From NCBI GenBank assembly GCA_903884655.1, contig CAISFO010000008.1, positions 26,158 to 90,157 of the forward strand: a stretch of DNA of 64,000 nt, written 5' to 3'. Positions 35,659 through 43,892 of this stretch are shown here, piece after piece. Origin of the DNA: an uncultured Holophagaceae bacterium. Lineage in GTDB: Bacteria; Acidobacteriota; Holophagae; Holophagales; Holophagaceae. Both the position numbers and the translations under genes were made by a program. Positions within the stretch are counted from its first letter, which is position 1; each line of letters opens with the position of its first letter. The notes under the pieces are model-generated. The model had not been told where the DNA came from, did not search any database, and saw nothing but the letters and a program-made list of their open reading frames with translations.

Positions 35659-37227
35659 CTACAGGCTGTCCCAGTCGGTCCGGAGGGCTGGTCCTGGCGC
35701 CAGGATTTCTGTGGCCTCGGGTTCCACAAGGTCCTCCACGTTCGTGGTCTGCCAGCGAATGAACCCGGCCAGGACGGGCTGTCCGCCGGGGTGAGTACCC
35801 TGGCCGGTGAAGCCCATGCGGGACCTGGGATGGTTGGGGCTGGCGTTGAGGGTGTGGATGTCCGAGGGGCATTCGCGCTGGAACCGCCCGATGCAGGCCC
35901 GGTCCTGGGTATAGAGGCTGGTGACGGCGCCCCGAGGGGAGCCCTGGAGCCAGGTCAGGGTGTCGGTGACCTCCGCAAAGACCGACAGGTTCACCGTGGG
36001 GCCCTGCACCTGGTTCTGGAAGAGGGCCATGCTGGGCTGCACGCCTTCCCAGACACAGGGCTGCATGTAGAGGCCGTGGCCGATGTTCCCCTTCACGTGG
36101 GAGGTCCGGTTCTCTTCGTTCCACTGGTCGCCGCCCACCAGCAACCTGGCGCCCTCGGTTCGACCCAGGTCCCAGTGCTCGCGGAAGGCCGTGGCTGTGC
36201 GGGCATTGATCATGGGGCCGAAGGCCACGTCCGGGTCACTCATGGGGTTCCCAACCTCGAGACTCTGCACCCGGTCCAGAAACTGCTGCCGGAAGCGCGC
36301 CGAGCAGGCTTCATGGAGCAGGATGTTGGCCAAACCGATGGAGCCCTGCCCGGCCTGGGCAAAGGCCCCCTGCAGGGCATCCTCGACGGCGAGATCGAGG
36401 TTCGCGTCTGGCATGACCACCATGACGCCCTTCTGGGCCAGGTCCAGGCTCGGCAGGATCAGGTTGCGGCCGCACAGCTCGCCCACGGTCCGCCCCAGGG
36501 CGGCGGAGCCCACGAAGCTGAAGGACTGGAAGTGCCCCTTGTCGAGGCCCGCGAGGATGTGCTTGCCGCAGCCCGCCCTGCCCCGGCCGTTGACGGTGTT
36601 CACGACACCTGGCGGAAGACCTGCCTCGATCATGGCCCGCACCAGCAGGTAGGCCGAGGTGGGCGCGTTTTCGCTGGGTTTCCAGACCACCGTGTTGCCG
36701 CAGAGGATGGCGGGGAGGATCTTCCGGAAGGGGGCGGCCAAGGGTGAACTGCCAGTGGCGAGGAGTCCGCATACGCCCACTGGGCGGCCATGGGCCAGGA
36801 TGCCGCCGCCAAGCTTGCGAACCTTCAGCCGCCGGGTTTCGGCGATGAAAAAGACACAAGCGTCGATGGCTCCCTGGACCTCAGCCTGAGCCTCCCGGGG
36901 CGTCATGCCGACCTCCCGGGTGACTACACGGGCGAGCTTGTCCCGGTGGGCCTTCAGGATTCCGGCCGTGCGCTGCGCCAGGGCCTCCCGTGTGGCCACG
37001 CTGGTGACTGACCAGCCCTTGAAAGCATCGGCGGCAGCCTTTGCGGCCCGGGCCACGTCCTTCTCGCCGCTGTCCGGGAACATGCCCACCAGGTCCCGGT
37101 GGTCCGCGGCGGACTTGGCCTGGATCAGGGACAGGTCGCCTTCGACCTCCTTCCCGTTCACCAGATTGAACCCGATGACACTCTTCCCGGCGGCGGTGGC
37201 ATGGGGCGAGTTCGCTTTGAGATACAT
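35659..37227 (-). CDS. Aldehyde dehydrogenase-superfamily protein lacking catalytic Cys and Glu
   Basis: A 522-residue ALDH-fold protein. NAD-binding features are kept: PVGVCGLLATGSSPLAAPFRKILPAILCGNTVVWKPSE and FSFVGSAALGRTVGELCGRN. The catalytic elements are not. The motif that is normally ELGGKN reads DLAQKG (Glu to Asp262, Gly-Gly to Ala-Gln), and AGQRCT reads AGQGSI, so the nucleophile Cys is Ser296 (codon TCC at 36340-36342). The frame is intact and long, so this is selected rather than decayed sequence. The closest relatives I recall are ALDHs of the type that begin MYLKxNSP with intact ELGGKN/GQRCT. It may act as a pseudoenzyme or binding protein. The start has GGAG 7 nt upstream. Confidence 0.85.
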   Translation of the reverse strand: MYLKANSPHATAAGKSVIGFNLVNGKEVEGDLSLIQAKSAADHRDLVGMFPDSGEKDVARAAKAAADAFKGWSVTSVATREALAQRTAGILKAHRDKLARVVTREVGMTPREAQAEVQGAIDACVFFIAETRRLKVRKLGGGILAHGRPVGVCGLLATGSSPLAAPFRKILPAILCGNTVVWKPSENAPTSAYLLVRAMIEAGLPPGVVNTVNGRGRAGCGKHILAGLDKGHFQSFSFVGSAALGRTVGELCGRNLILPSLDLAQKGVMVVMPDANLDLAVEDALQGAFAQAGQGSIGLANILLHEACSARFRQQFLDRVQSLEVGNPMSDPDVAFGPMINARTATAFREHWDLGRTEGARLLVGGDQWNEENRTSHVKGNIGHGLYMQPCVWEGVQPSMALFQNQVQGPTVNLSVFAEVTDTLTWLQGSPRGAVTSLYTQDRACIGRFQRECPSDIHTLNASPNHPRSRMGFTGQGTHPGGQPVLAGFIRWQTTNVEDLVEPEATEILAPGPALRTDWDSL

Positions 37228-37334
37228 GCCGGGCTCCAGGGCTTGGAAAACATGGCAAAAGCAGGCGCCACCTCTGCGGGCCTTCTCCAGTTATCGGTCG
37301 GCAGCCTGTACACTGGAATATTGCCGGAGTCCGG

Positions 37335-38084
37335 GTGTTCGACAGCATCTCCATCCCCACCATCCTCGTCAGCTACGTGGCTCTGCTGTTCAGCCTCAGC
37401 GTCCACGAGGCCAGCCATGCCACGGCAGCCTACTGGCTGGAGGACGATACTGCGGCCCGGCTGGGGCGGATGACGCTGAATCCCTTGGCCCATATGGATC
37501 TTCTGGGAACGTTCATTTTCCCTCTGCTGGGCATGACCACGGGCTTCCCCTTCATTGGCTGGGCCAAGCCCGTGCCTGTGGATGTGCGCAACCTCACCCG
37601 CCGCTTCAACCAGAGGACCGGCTACGCCCTGGTGGCCGCGGCCGGGCCGGCCTCGAACCTCGTGTTGACGGTGATCTTCTTGGCGGTTCTCCTGATTCTG
37701 GTCAAGGTCGTGGGGCCTGGAGCCCCCTTGGAAATGCGCCTCTTCGCCAGTGCGCTGTTTGCCCGGAAGGTGGAGAACCTCCAGGCCCTGGGGCTGGGAA
37801 CGGCCATGACAATGTCACTCGCCCTTACCGGGCGCCTGGTGCTCATCAACATCAGCCTCGCCCTCTTCAATCTGCTGCCCATGGGACCCCTAGACGGCGC
37901 TGGCATTCTGCGGGGCATGCTGCCCTGGCGCCTGCTGCCCAAGTTCGACCGCATCCAGCCCTGGATGGGCGGCGTGCTGATCGTCCTGGCGCTCACGGGT
38001 GTGCTGGGTTATGTCATCGGCCCCGTCTTCATGGTGGTCCTCACGGGCATTGAATTCATCGCCCGCCTCTTTCTTGGAGCCTGA
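37335..38084 (+). CDS. Site-2 protease family (M50) membrane metalloprotease
   Basis: A 249-residue intramembrane metalloprotease. The zinc motif HEASH is at residues ~24-28, in LLFSLSVHEASHATAAYW, and the second motif is FNLLPMGPLDGAGIL (NxxPxxxLDG). Family-typical are RLGRMTLNPLAHMDLLG and FPFIGWAKPVPV. It resembles stand-alone YwhC/Rip-type proteases with no PDZ or CBS domain. It starts with GTG at 37335; trpS begins 5 nt after it, so they are co-transcribed. Substrate unknown. Confidence 0.88.
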   Translation: MFDSISIPTILVSYVALLFSLSVHEASHATAAYWLEDDTAARLGRMTLNPLAHMDLLGTFIFPLLGMTTGFPFIGWAKPVPVDVRNLTRRFNQRTGYALVAAAGPASNLVLTVIFLAVLLILVKVVGPGAPLEMRLFASALFARKVENLQALGLGTAMTMSLALTGRLVLINISLALFNLLPMGPLDGAGILRGMLPWRLLPKFDRIQPWMGGVLIVLALTGVLGYVIGPVFMVVLTGIEFIARLFLGA

Positions 38085-38089
38085 TTTTT

Positions 38090-39079
38090 ATGAGTCGCGT
38101 CCTTTCCGGCATCCAGCCCTCGGGTTCCCAGCACATCGGCCATCTGGTGGGGGCCCTGGACAACTTCACACGCCTGCAGGGCCAGGGCGAGGCCTTCTAC
38201 ATGATCGCGGATTGGCATGCGCTGACTTCGAAGTACGAATCCGTGGATGAAATCTGGCCCGCCACTCAGGAATTGACGGCCACCTACCTGGCCGCAGGGC
38301 TGGATCCCAACCAGGCCACGATCTTCGTGCAGAGCCTGGTGAAGGAACACGCGGAGCTGCACCTGCTGCTGTCCATGGTGACGCCGCTGTCCTGGCTGGA
38401 GCGCGTGCCCACCTACAAGGAGAAGCTGCAGAACGCCGTGGCGGACCTGGGCAGCTACGGCTTCCTGGGCTACCCGCTGCTGCAGACCGCCGACATCATC
38501 ATCTACAAGGCCCACAAGGTGCCGGTGGGCGAGGATCAGCTGTTCCATCTCGAGCTGGCCCGGGAGATCGTCCGTCGCTTCAACTTCCTCTACCAGCGGG
38601 ACGTGTTTCCCGAGCCCGAGGCCGTCCTCACCAAGACGCCCAAGGTGCCGGGCCTGGATGGCCGCAAGATGTCCAAGAGCTACGGCAACTGCATCTACCT
38701 GCGGGACACCAACGCCGAGATCCTGGAGAAGTGCACTCGGCAGATGGCCTCGGATCCGGCGCGCGTGCGCAAGACCGATGTGGGAAATCCCGACATCTGC
38801 CCGGTCTTCGAGTTCCACAAGCTCTTCAGTGAGGACACCACCATCCAGCTGGTGGACACCGAGTGCCGCCGGGCCGGCATCGGCTGCTTCGACTGCAAGA
38901 AGCGGGTGGCCGAGGCCATCACCCGCCGCGTCGAGCCCGTGCGGGAGAAGATCGAAGCCAACCTCGCCCGCCCCGAGAACATCCAGGAGGTGCTCAGGGA
39001 CGGCAGCGCCCGGGCCCGGGCCGTGGCTGCGGAAACCATGGCCGACGTGCGCGCTGCCATGAAGCTGCCGACCCTCTAG
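38090..39079 (+). CDS. trpS: Tryptophanyl-tRNA synthetase
   Basis: TrpS charges tRNA(Trp). The 329-residue class I enzyme has the HIGH motif in QPSGSQHIGHLVGALDN and the KMSKS motif in LDGRKMSKSYGN. VGEDQLFHLELAREIVRRFN and GYPLLQTADIIIYKA match the family. GCFDCKKRVAEAI near the end is the typical TrpS C-terminal helix. The length is standard. It lies just downstream of the M50 protease gene. Confidence 0.96.
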   Translation: MSRVLSGIQPSGSQHIGHLVGALDNFTRLQGQGEAFYMIADWHALTSKYESVDEIWPATQELTATYLAAGLDPNQATIFVQSLVKEHAELHLLLSMVTPLSWLERVPTYKEKLQNAVADLGSYGFLGYPLLQTADIIIYKAHKVPVGEDQLFHLELAREIVRRFNFLYQRDVFPEPEAVLTKTPKVPGLDGRKMSKSYGNCIYLRDTNAEILEKCTRQMASDPARVRKTDVGNPDICPVFEFHKLFSEDTTIQLVDTECRRAGIGCFDCKKRVAEAITRRVEPVREKIEANLARPENIQEVLRDGSARARAVAAETMADVRAAMKLPTL

Positions 39080-39100
39080 AAGCGGGTGCATAACGGACTC

Positions 39101-39128
39101 TTGCGTTCCCATTCTTCCCTGATAGACT
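39101..39128 (+). promoter_or_regulatory. Promoter of tRNA-Lys
   Basis: TTGCGT (39101-39106) and TAGACT (39123-39128) are 16 nt apart, with the tRNA starting 11 nt downstream. The spacing and position are right for a sigma-70 promoter. Confidence 0.65.
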
Positions 39129-39139
39129 TTCCTTCTCGT

Positions 39140-39216
39140 GGTCCCTTAGCTCAGCTGGTTAGAGCATCTGACTCTTAATCAGAGGGTCCCCGGTTCGAGT
39201 CCGGGAGGGACCACCA
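39140..39216 (+). tRNA. tRNA-Lys (CTT anticodon)
   Basis: The acceptor stem GGTCCCT pairs with AGGGACC. The D-arm is AGCTCAGCTGGTTAGAGC. The anticodon loop is GACTCTTAATC with anticodon CTT. The T-arm GGTTCGAGTCC is canonical and the 3' CCA is encoded (39214-39216). It has its own promoter and a terminator at 39226. Confidence 0.97.
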
Positions 39217-39225
39217 AAGCAGAGG

Positions 39226-39255
39226 CCGCGCAGATCCTTAATCTGCGCGGTTTTT
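39226..39255 (+). terminator. Rho-independent terminator after tRNA-Lys
   Basis: A 10-bp stem (CCGCGCAGAT with ATCTGCGCGG) around CCTTA, then TTTTT. The minus-strand gene ending at 39238 reads through part of the same stem. Confidence 0.9.
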
Positions 39256-39501
39256 GTATCGATGGCCGCCGGGGGCCGCCAGGCCGCTGCTGTACATCCC
39301 GTCCACGCGCAGGTTGCCTTGCCTGCCCAGCAGTTCCTCTTCGATGCACCGGGCCACCTGAGCGGCCGCGGACCAACCGATCCGGTCATCGGCCAGGTAG
39401 TGGGCCCGGGCCACGCGCTGGGCGATGGCCAGGCAGGCCTCCGCCGTGGTCCGTTCGACGGCTTTGCCGCCAGTTGGCACATGGGCATTCCCCTGCGGCA
39501 T
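39238..39501 (-). CDS. Small soluble protein, unknown function
   Basis: An 87-residue protein starting at the ATG of 39501 with a strong AGGAGG ribosome site. The middle (TTAEACLAIAQRVARAHYLA, then AAAQVARCIEEELLG) looks like a two-helix unit; the ends are Gly/basic. No family is recognised. Its last codons lie within the tRNA terminator stem, so the two convergent transcripts share that hairpin. Confidence 0.55.
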   Translation of the reverse strand: MPQGNAHVPTGGKAVERTTAEACLAIAQRVARAHYLADDRIGWSAAAQVARCIEEELLGRQGNLRVDGMYSSGLAAPGGHRYKNRAD

Positions 39502-40110
39502 AGGGCCTCCTGGTTAGGGGTATGGGTTCAATGGGTGTCAGTGAGATTAAGTGCCGGAAACCCCCCAAGGGTTCCCCAAAAGAATTAGGGTGCAGTAGTT
39601 CCTTTAGCGGTGGCGGCACCGGGTACCGAGTGCTCTTGGGTGATAAACTGCCGGCATGGCCGCTTCCTCCTCCAACCTGGCCTCGCCGCCGAACGCAGAG
39701 CCCCGCGCGCTGCCTTGTTCCTGGACCTGCCGGGGGCATTGTCCCACCTGCCAGACCGAGCACGCGGCAGCCCAATCCCAGCCTCCCCGGAGTTGATGGG
39801 CAGGGCAGGTTCTAGCCGTTGCTGCTGGGAATTTGGTTTGCATTGGCTGGGCTCTGGGGGGGCACCCGATCGTTCACCGGTGGCTTCAAGGCCACGTCGT
39901 GACTGGGTCTCAACAATTGCCTGGTTGAGGAAAGGACCTGGGCTACCCAGGACGATGCCATTGGTCGAGCCCTTCCGGTTCACCGGCCATCGAATACCCA
40001 CCCCACTTGCCATGGATCGTTGTTTCTGGCGTCAGGGGGAGGCGGACCAATTCATGGCGGTAGGTCCTGGGGAGCCTATGTTTGTCACAACAAACCAAAA
40101 AGGCAGGCCC
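39502..40110. other. Intergenic stretch with one doubtful Cys-rich frame
   Basis: 609 nt between the 87-residue gene and the lipoprotein gene at 40111. Only the 46-residue frame at 39656 (listed separately) is of any interest. Long open frames cross it in several phases because the DNA is GC-rich, but none has protein-like composition. I see no RNA gene or repeat. Confidence 0.4.
39656..39796 (+). CDS. Possible 46-residue Cys-rich peptide
   Basis: The frame encodes MAASSSNLASPPNAEPRALP followed by a cysteine cluster CSWTCRGHCPTCQTEH (C-x3-C-x3-C-x2-C) and a Gln/Pro tail. The spacing could hold a zinc ion. There is no Shine-Dalgarno sequence, but TAAACT lies exactly 6 nt before the ATG, as for a leaderless mRNA. 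No homology evidence. Confidence 0.3.
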   Translation: MAASSSNLASPPNAEPRALPCSWTCRGHCPTCQTEHAAAQSQPPRS

Positions 40111-40431
40111 ATGAAATCCGTGATCCAGGCTGGGATGCTGCTCCTCGTGTTGGGCCTTGCCGGATGCCTCAAGCCGGAACCGGTGCTTTACCGGGTGTCC
40201 CTTGGGATGTCGGAAGCGAGCTTGATGGAGGCCCTGGGACCTCCGCTTTCCGTCAAGGAGGACGAAACCGGCAAGACCCTCGCCTACCAGACCTGGACCA
40301 ACAACATGCACGGAAACCCTGCCCATCGGCATGACTGGCATGTGCATGTGTCGGAAGGGCGGGTCGATTCCTATGGCCTGGACGACCGCATGCCCGGCAA
40401 GGGGAATTCGGACCAGGCCACTCATTCCTGA
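40111..40431 (+). CDS. Small lipoprotein, SmpA/BamE-like fold suspected
   Basis: A 106-residue lipoprotein: signal MKSVIQAGMLLLVLGLAGC with lipobox LAGC (Cys19). The body reads VLYRVSLGMSEASLMEALGPP, which resembles the BamE/SmpA-type pattern xxxGMSxxxVxxxLGxP, followed by YQTWTNNMHGNPAHRHDWHVHVSEGRVDSYG. It may help envelope assembly, but the resemblance is limited to this short pattern. GCAGGCCC upstream gives a weak ribosome site. Confidence 0.65.
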   Translation: MKSVIQAGMLLLVLGLAGCLKPEPVLYRVSLGMSEASLMEALGPPLSVKEDETGKTLAYQTWTNNMHGNPAHRHDWHVHVSEGRVDSYGLDDRMPGKGNSDQATHS

Positions 40432-40605
40432 GGGGCCTGGGGCCAGGTTGCCCCTGCCATTTCACCGTTTCGGATTGATCCGCCTGTCAACTCGTCAAAA
40501 TTTCCTGACGATGGCCATGCGGGGATGGCCGGGCAGCTATATTTGTAGCGCCCCGTCAATCCCTATGGGCGGGTCACCAATCGCGGTTGGAATAGGAGGT
40601 TCGCA

Positions 40606-41502
40606 GTGGACTTGAAACGCACCGTCGTCGATCTCATGCCGGGTCCACTGGTCAGGGTTTTCGCAGCACCCTACATCGCCGGGAAGGGGATCTCCAGCGG
40701 CGTGGCCAAGGCCGATGACCTCCACGCGAGACTGGGCCTCTACTCCACGGTGGATCTGCTGGCCGAAGAAGTGTTCAGCCGTGAGGATGTGGAAGCCACG
40801 GTGCAGGTGTACCTCCGCATGATCGAGGCCCTCAAGGACCGCCCCTACGCCAGCATCAGCCTCAAGCCGACTTCCCTGGGCATCAATGAGAGTGAAGCCT
40901 ACTGCCAGGACAACCTGAGGCGCATTGTTGAAGCCGCCGCCGCCCATGGGCTGCACATCACCCTAGACATGGAGGACCACCACTTCACCGACGTCACCCT
41001 TCGGATGTTCAAGGCCATCCGGAATGACTTCGACAACTTCGGCATCGTGCTGCAGAGCCGCCTCTTCCGAACGGGTGATGACATCAAGAACCTCCACACC
41101 AAGCGCTGCAAGGTGCGGATCTGCATCGGCATCTACAACGAGCCTCCTGACGTGTCCCTCCAGGAGAAGGACAAGATGAAAGACAAGCTCTTTCACCAGG
41201 TGCAGCAGCTGCTCGACCACGGCCACTACCCGGAGATCGCCACCCATGACGAGCCTCTGGTGCGCCGCTGCATGGCCTACCTGGACCAGCAGGGCGTCGC
41301 CAGGGATGCCTACGAGTTCCAGATGCTCCTGGGCGTTCCCCGCAATGAACTGCAGCAGGAGGTGGTCAAGCGGGGGCAGATCATGCGGCTCTATGTCCCC
41401 TTCGCGGAGGACTGGAAGTACGCCGTGCACTACCTGAAGCGACGCCTGGCCCACAGCCCCTCCATGGCCCTTATGGTGATGAAGAACATGTTCGGCAGCT
41501 GA
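40606..41502 (+). CDS. Proline dehydrogenase
   Basis: PRODH oxidises proline to pyrroline-5-carboxylate with FAD. The 298-residue stand-alone enzyme has the barrel motifs SISLKPTSLGI (substrate Lys region), HITLDMEDHHFTDVTL, FGIVLQSRLFRTGDDI, RICIGIYNEPPDV and EIATHDEPLVRR, with EFQMLLGVPRNELQ and RLYVPFAEDWKYAVHYLKRRL at the end (the latter holds the substrate-binding Tyr/Arg pair). GTG start with AGGAGG. No pyrroline-5-carboxylate dehydrogenase is next to it; the ALDH-like gene at 35659 lacks catalytic residues and is not a good candidate. Confidence 0.92.
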   Translation: MDLKRTVVDLMPGPLVRVFAAPYIAGKGISSGVAKADDLHARLGLYSTVDLLAEEVFSREDVEATVQVYLRMIEALKDRPYASISLKPTSLGINESEAYCQDNLRRIVEAAAAHGLHITLDMEDHHFTDVTLRMFKAIRNDFDNFGIVLQSRLFRTGDDIKNLHTKRCKVRICIGIYNEPPDVSLQEKDKMKDKLFHQVQQLLDHGHYPEIATHDEPLVRRCMAYLDQQGVARDAYEFQMLLGVPRNELQQEVVKRGQIMRLYVPFAEDWKYAVHYLKRRLAHSPSMALMVMKNMFGS

Positions 41503-41584
41503 GTCCCCCTTTCGCCTTGGGGGGGGCGGCTTCGGGGAGTATCGTACCTGGGTGGGTTTGTGTCCCACTCAACCGGAGGATTCC

Positions 41585-41794
41585 ATGAAGAAGTTCCTGG
41601 CCCTGGCCCTGGTAAGTTCCTTTGCCCTGGTGGCCTTTGCCGCCGAGGAGAAGAAGCCCGAGCCCAAGAAGGAAGCATGTGGCATGGCCTGCTGTGCCAA
41701 GAGCAAGGCTGCCTCCTGCAAGGACTGCCCCGAGTGCGGGAAGAAGAAGGACACGACCAAGGAAGCCCCCAAGGAAGCTCCGAAGAAGAGCTGA
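41585..41794 (+). CDS. Small exported Cys/Lys-rich protein, unknown function
   Basis: A 69-residue protein with a signal peptide (MKKFLALALVSSFALVAFA, cleavage after AFA). The mature part is mostly Lys/Glu/Pro with a cysteine cluster (ACGMACCAKS, then SCKDCPECGKKK): seven Cys in about 25 residues. It may bind metal or form disulfides in the periplasm. GGAGG is the ribosome site and a strong terminator follows at 41816, so it is a monocistronic, probably well expressed, gene. Low-complexity tail. Confidence 0.68.
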   Translation: MKKFLALALVSSFALVAFAAEEKKPEPKKEACGMACCAKSKAASCKDCPECGKKKDTTKEAPKEAPKKS

Positions 41795-41815
41795 TCCGGT
41801 GCATGATTGACCAAG

Positions 41816-41843
41816 AACCCCGGGGTCGCCCCCCGGGGTTTTT
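41816..41843 (+). terminator. Rho-independent terminator
   Basis: A 10-bp stem (AACCCCGGGG with CCCCGGGGTT), loop TCGCC, and T-run to 41843, just after the Cys-rich gene. Confidence 0.9.
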
Positions 41844-41876
41844 GCGTTCCCGGCGAAGTTGTGGTTGTCTGAATTC

Positions 41877-43721
41877 ATGAACGCTCGCTCCTGGATTCCT
41901 GCCGCCATCCTGTTGGCCTTGACTGCCGGGGCCGGGGCCGCCTGGATGTGGACTCGGGAGGCCCCGCCAGCACCCCCGGGCCAGGAGGTCGCCAATCCGA
42001 AGGCGAAGCACGGCCTCCGCAGGGCCGCCCCTGTGCCCGAGCGGCTCATCGACCAGTCGCCCATGCTCACCGCGCGAAGCCTGGTCCCGCTGGCCGCAAC
42101 CTTCGAGGAAAGGCAGCTGGCCCTGCAGGCCGAACGGCTGGGCAACCACTCGGTGGACCTGGCCTTCTCGGACGCGCTCCGCCGGGCTGCCACTGCGTCT
42201 GTGCCGAAGTCCGCGGAAGTGAAGGAGCTGCTCGAGGCCAAGGCGAAGGCCCAGAAGGCAGTGGAAGCAGGCGAGCAGGAAGCCGCCAGACTCGCCCGGC
42301 TGCTCGCTGCGGCCCCGGAATCCAAGAAGGACGCTTTGGAAAGCCAGATCGAGATCACTCGGGCCCAGCTGGAACTGGACAAGGACGAGCTGGAAACTGC
42401 CTCGAACGACCTGGCCCAGGCTGGTGGGGACCCCCAGGCCAAGATCCGGCGTCTGAAGGAAGCCCACGAAGCCGCCGACCGGGACTCATCCCAGGCCATG
42501 AATGCCAAGCCTGCCGCAGCCTTCCAGTCCGGAAGCCTGGTGGGAAGGCTGCTGGAATGGCGGGCCCAGCGGGACAAATGCCTCCGCCTGGAACATGCCC
42601 AGGCTGAGGCCCAGTCCAAGGAACACTTGCTGTCCAAGCGCCGCGGGGAAATCGAGGCGCAGGCAAAACAGGAGAAGGACGAGCGGGAAGCCGCCCGCAG
42701 CACGGCCTCGACCCTCATGAAGGGAGCCTCGAACCGCGGGCTGGATCGGGAGGAAGCCAAAGCGGCCGTTTCCTCCCTCAAACAGTTCGGCGATGTGCAG
42801 CGCCGGTTGTCCACGATGGCTCGCCGGATCCAGGACCAGCAGGCCCTGGGAGAGACCTATGGGGCCTGGCTGGTCCTTGCTGATGGGTACCGCAATGCGG
42901 CCCTGCATCACCTCCTGGCCCAGGGCCTCGTCATGCTCGGAGTGGTCCTGGCCGCCTACCTGCTCGGCCTGCTCATCGATCGCACCCTCCGTCACGGCAC
43001 GACGGCTGAAAGGATCTCCGCTGGAGCCTCGAAGTCGGTGCTGAAGGTGGTCATCCGCGTGGTCGCGGTGCTGGTCATTGGTTTCCTGATCGTGGGCATG
43101 CCTGCCCAGGCCACCACGGTCTTCGGCCTGGCCGGCGCGGGCCTCACGGTGGCCCTCAAGGACTTCATCGTGGCCTTCTTCGGCTGGTTCATTCTCATGG
43201 GGAAGAACGGGATTCGCCTGGGGGACTGGGTGGAGATCCGGGGGGTCGGAGGCGAAGTGGTCGAGATCGGCCTGCTGCGCACGGTGATCCTGGAGACCGG
43301 CAGCTGGAGCGACGCGGGCCATCCCACGGGACGTCGTGTGTCCTTCGTCAACAACTTCGCAATCGAAGGCCACTTCTTCAATTTCTCCACGTCGGGCAAG
43401 TGGATGTGGGACGAACTCAGCATCGTCATCCCCGCGGGGCAGGATCCCTACCAGATCATCGACGGGGTGCAGAAGCTGGTCGAGGTGCAGACCACGGCCA
43501 ACGCGAAGCTCGCCGAGGCCGAATGGCAGGAGACCGCCGCCCGCTACAGGGTGAAGGCCTTCTCGGCTGTCCCCGGCGTCCAGGTGAGCGCGGGATCCAG
43601 TGGCATGGAGGTGCGGGCCCGGTACCTGACCCGGGCCTTCGAGCGCCACGAGACGAGACTCCGATTGAACCAGGCAGTGATCGAGCTGATGCACGGTCCA
43701 CGGACAGTGCCTTCGGCCTGA
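41877..43721 (+). CDS. Mechanosensitive ion channel (MscS family) with periplasmic coiled coil
   Basis: A 614-residue protein. Residues 1-25 are a signal or anchor helix. Residues ~60-330 are a long Ala/Glu/Lys coiled coil, as in MscK/YbiO-type large channels. Then come membrane helices at ~342-363 (HHLLAQGLVMLGVVLAAYLLGLLI) and ~388-405 (VVIRVVAVLVIGFLIVG), the pore helix TM3 (TTVFGLAGAGLTVALKDFIVAFFGWFILMG, ~412-440) and the beta domain (GIRLGDWVEIRGVGGEVVEIGLLRTVI). It releases solutes on osmotic shock. No clear Shine-Dalgarno sequence precedes the ATG at 41877. Confidence 0.88.
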   Translation: MNARSWIPAAILLALTAGAGAAWMWTREAPPAPPGQEVANPKAKHGLRRAAPVPERLIDQSPMLTARSLVPLAATFEERQLALQAERLGNHSVDLAFSDALRRAATASVPKSAEVKELLEAKAKAQKAVEAGEQEAARLARLLAAAPESKKDALESQIEITRAQLELDKDELETASNDLAQAGGDPQAKIRRLKEAHEAADRDSSQAMNAKPAAAFQSGSLVGRLLEWRAQRDKCLRLEHAQAEAQSKEHLLSKRRGEIEAQAKQEKDEREAARSTASTLMKGASNRGLDREEAKAAVSSLKQFGDVQRRLSTMARRIQDQQALGETYGAWLVLADGYRNAALHHLLAQGLVMLGVVLAAYLLGLLIDRTLRHGTTAERISAGASKSVLKVVIRVVAVLVIGFLIVGMPAQATTVFGLAGAGLTVALKDFIVAFFGWFILMGKNGIRLGDWVEIRGVGGEVVEIGLLRTVILETGSWSDAGHPTGRRVSFVNNFAIEGHFFNFSTSGKWMWDELSIVIPAGQDPYQIIDGVQKLVEVQTTANAKLAEAEWQETAARYRVKAFSAVPGVQVSAGSSGMEVRARYLTRAFERHETRLRLNQAVIELMHGPRTVPSA

Positions 43722-43892
43722 CTCCCTTGGGAACAGCCAGACACGCAGCTGCTTCCGGGCGGCGGGGGTCCCTGTGGTACCCTGGTGGCACCTAAGGCTT
43801 GAGGATCCTGCTTTCCGCGACCTCGGTCCCCTGTCTCTGGATCTTCCGCCGCCCAGGCCTTCCGGGCGACCCATTCTGCGCATCGGATTCCC

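Noticed and set aside
39140..40110. tRNA-Lys as an attachment site for a genomic island
   Set aside because: No integrase, no repeat of the tRNA 3' end and no change in gene character downstream.
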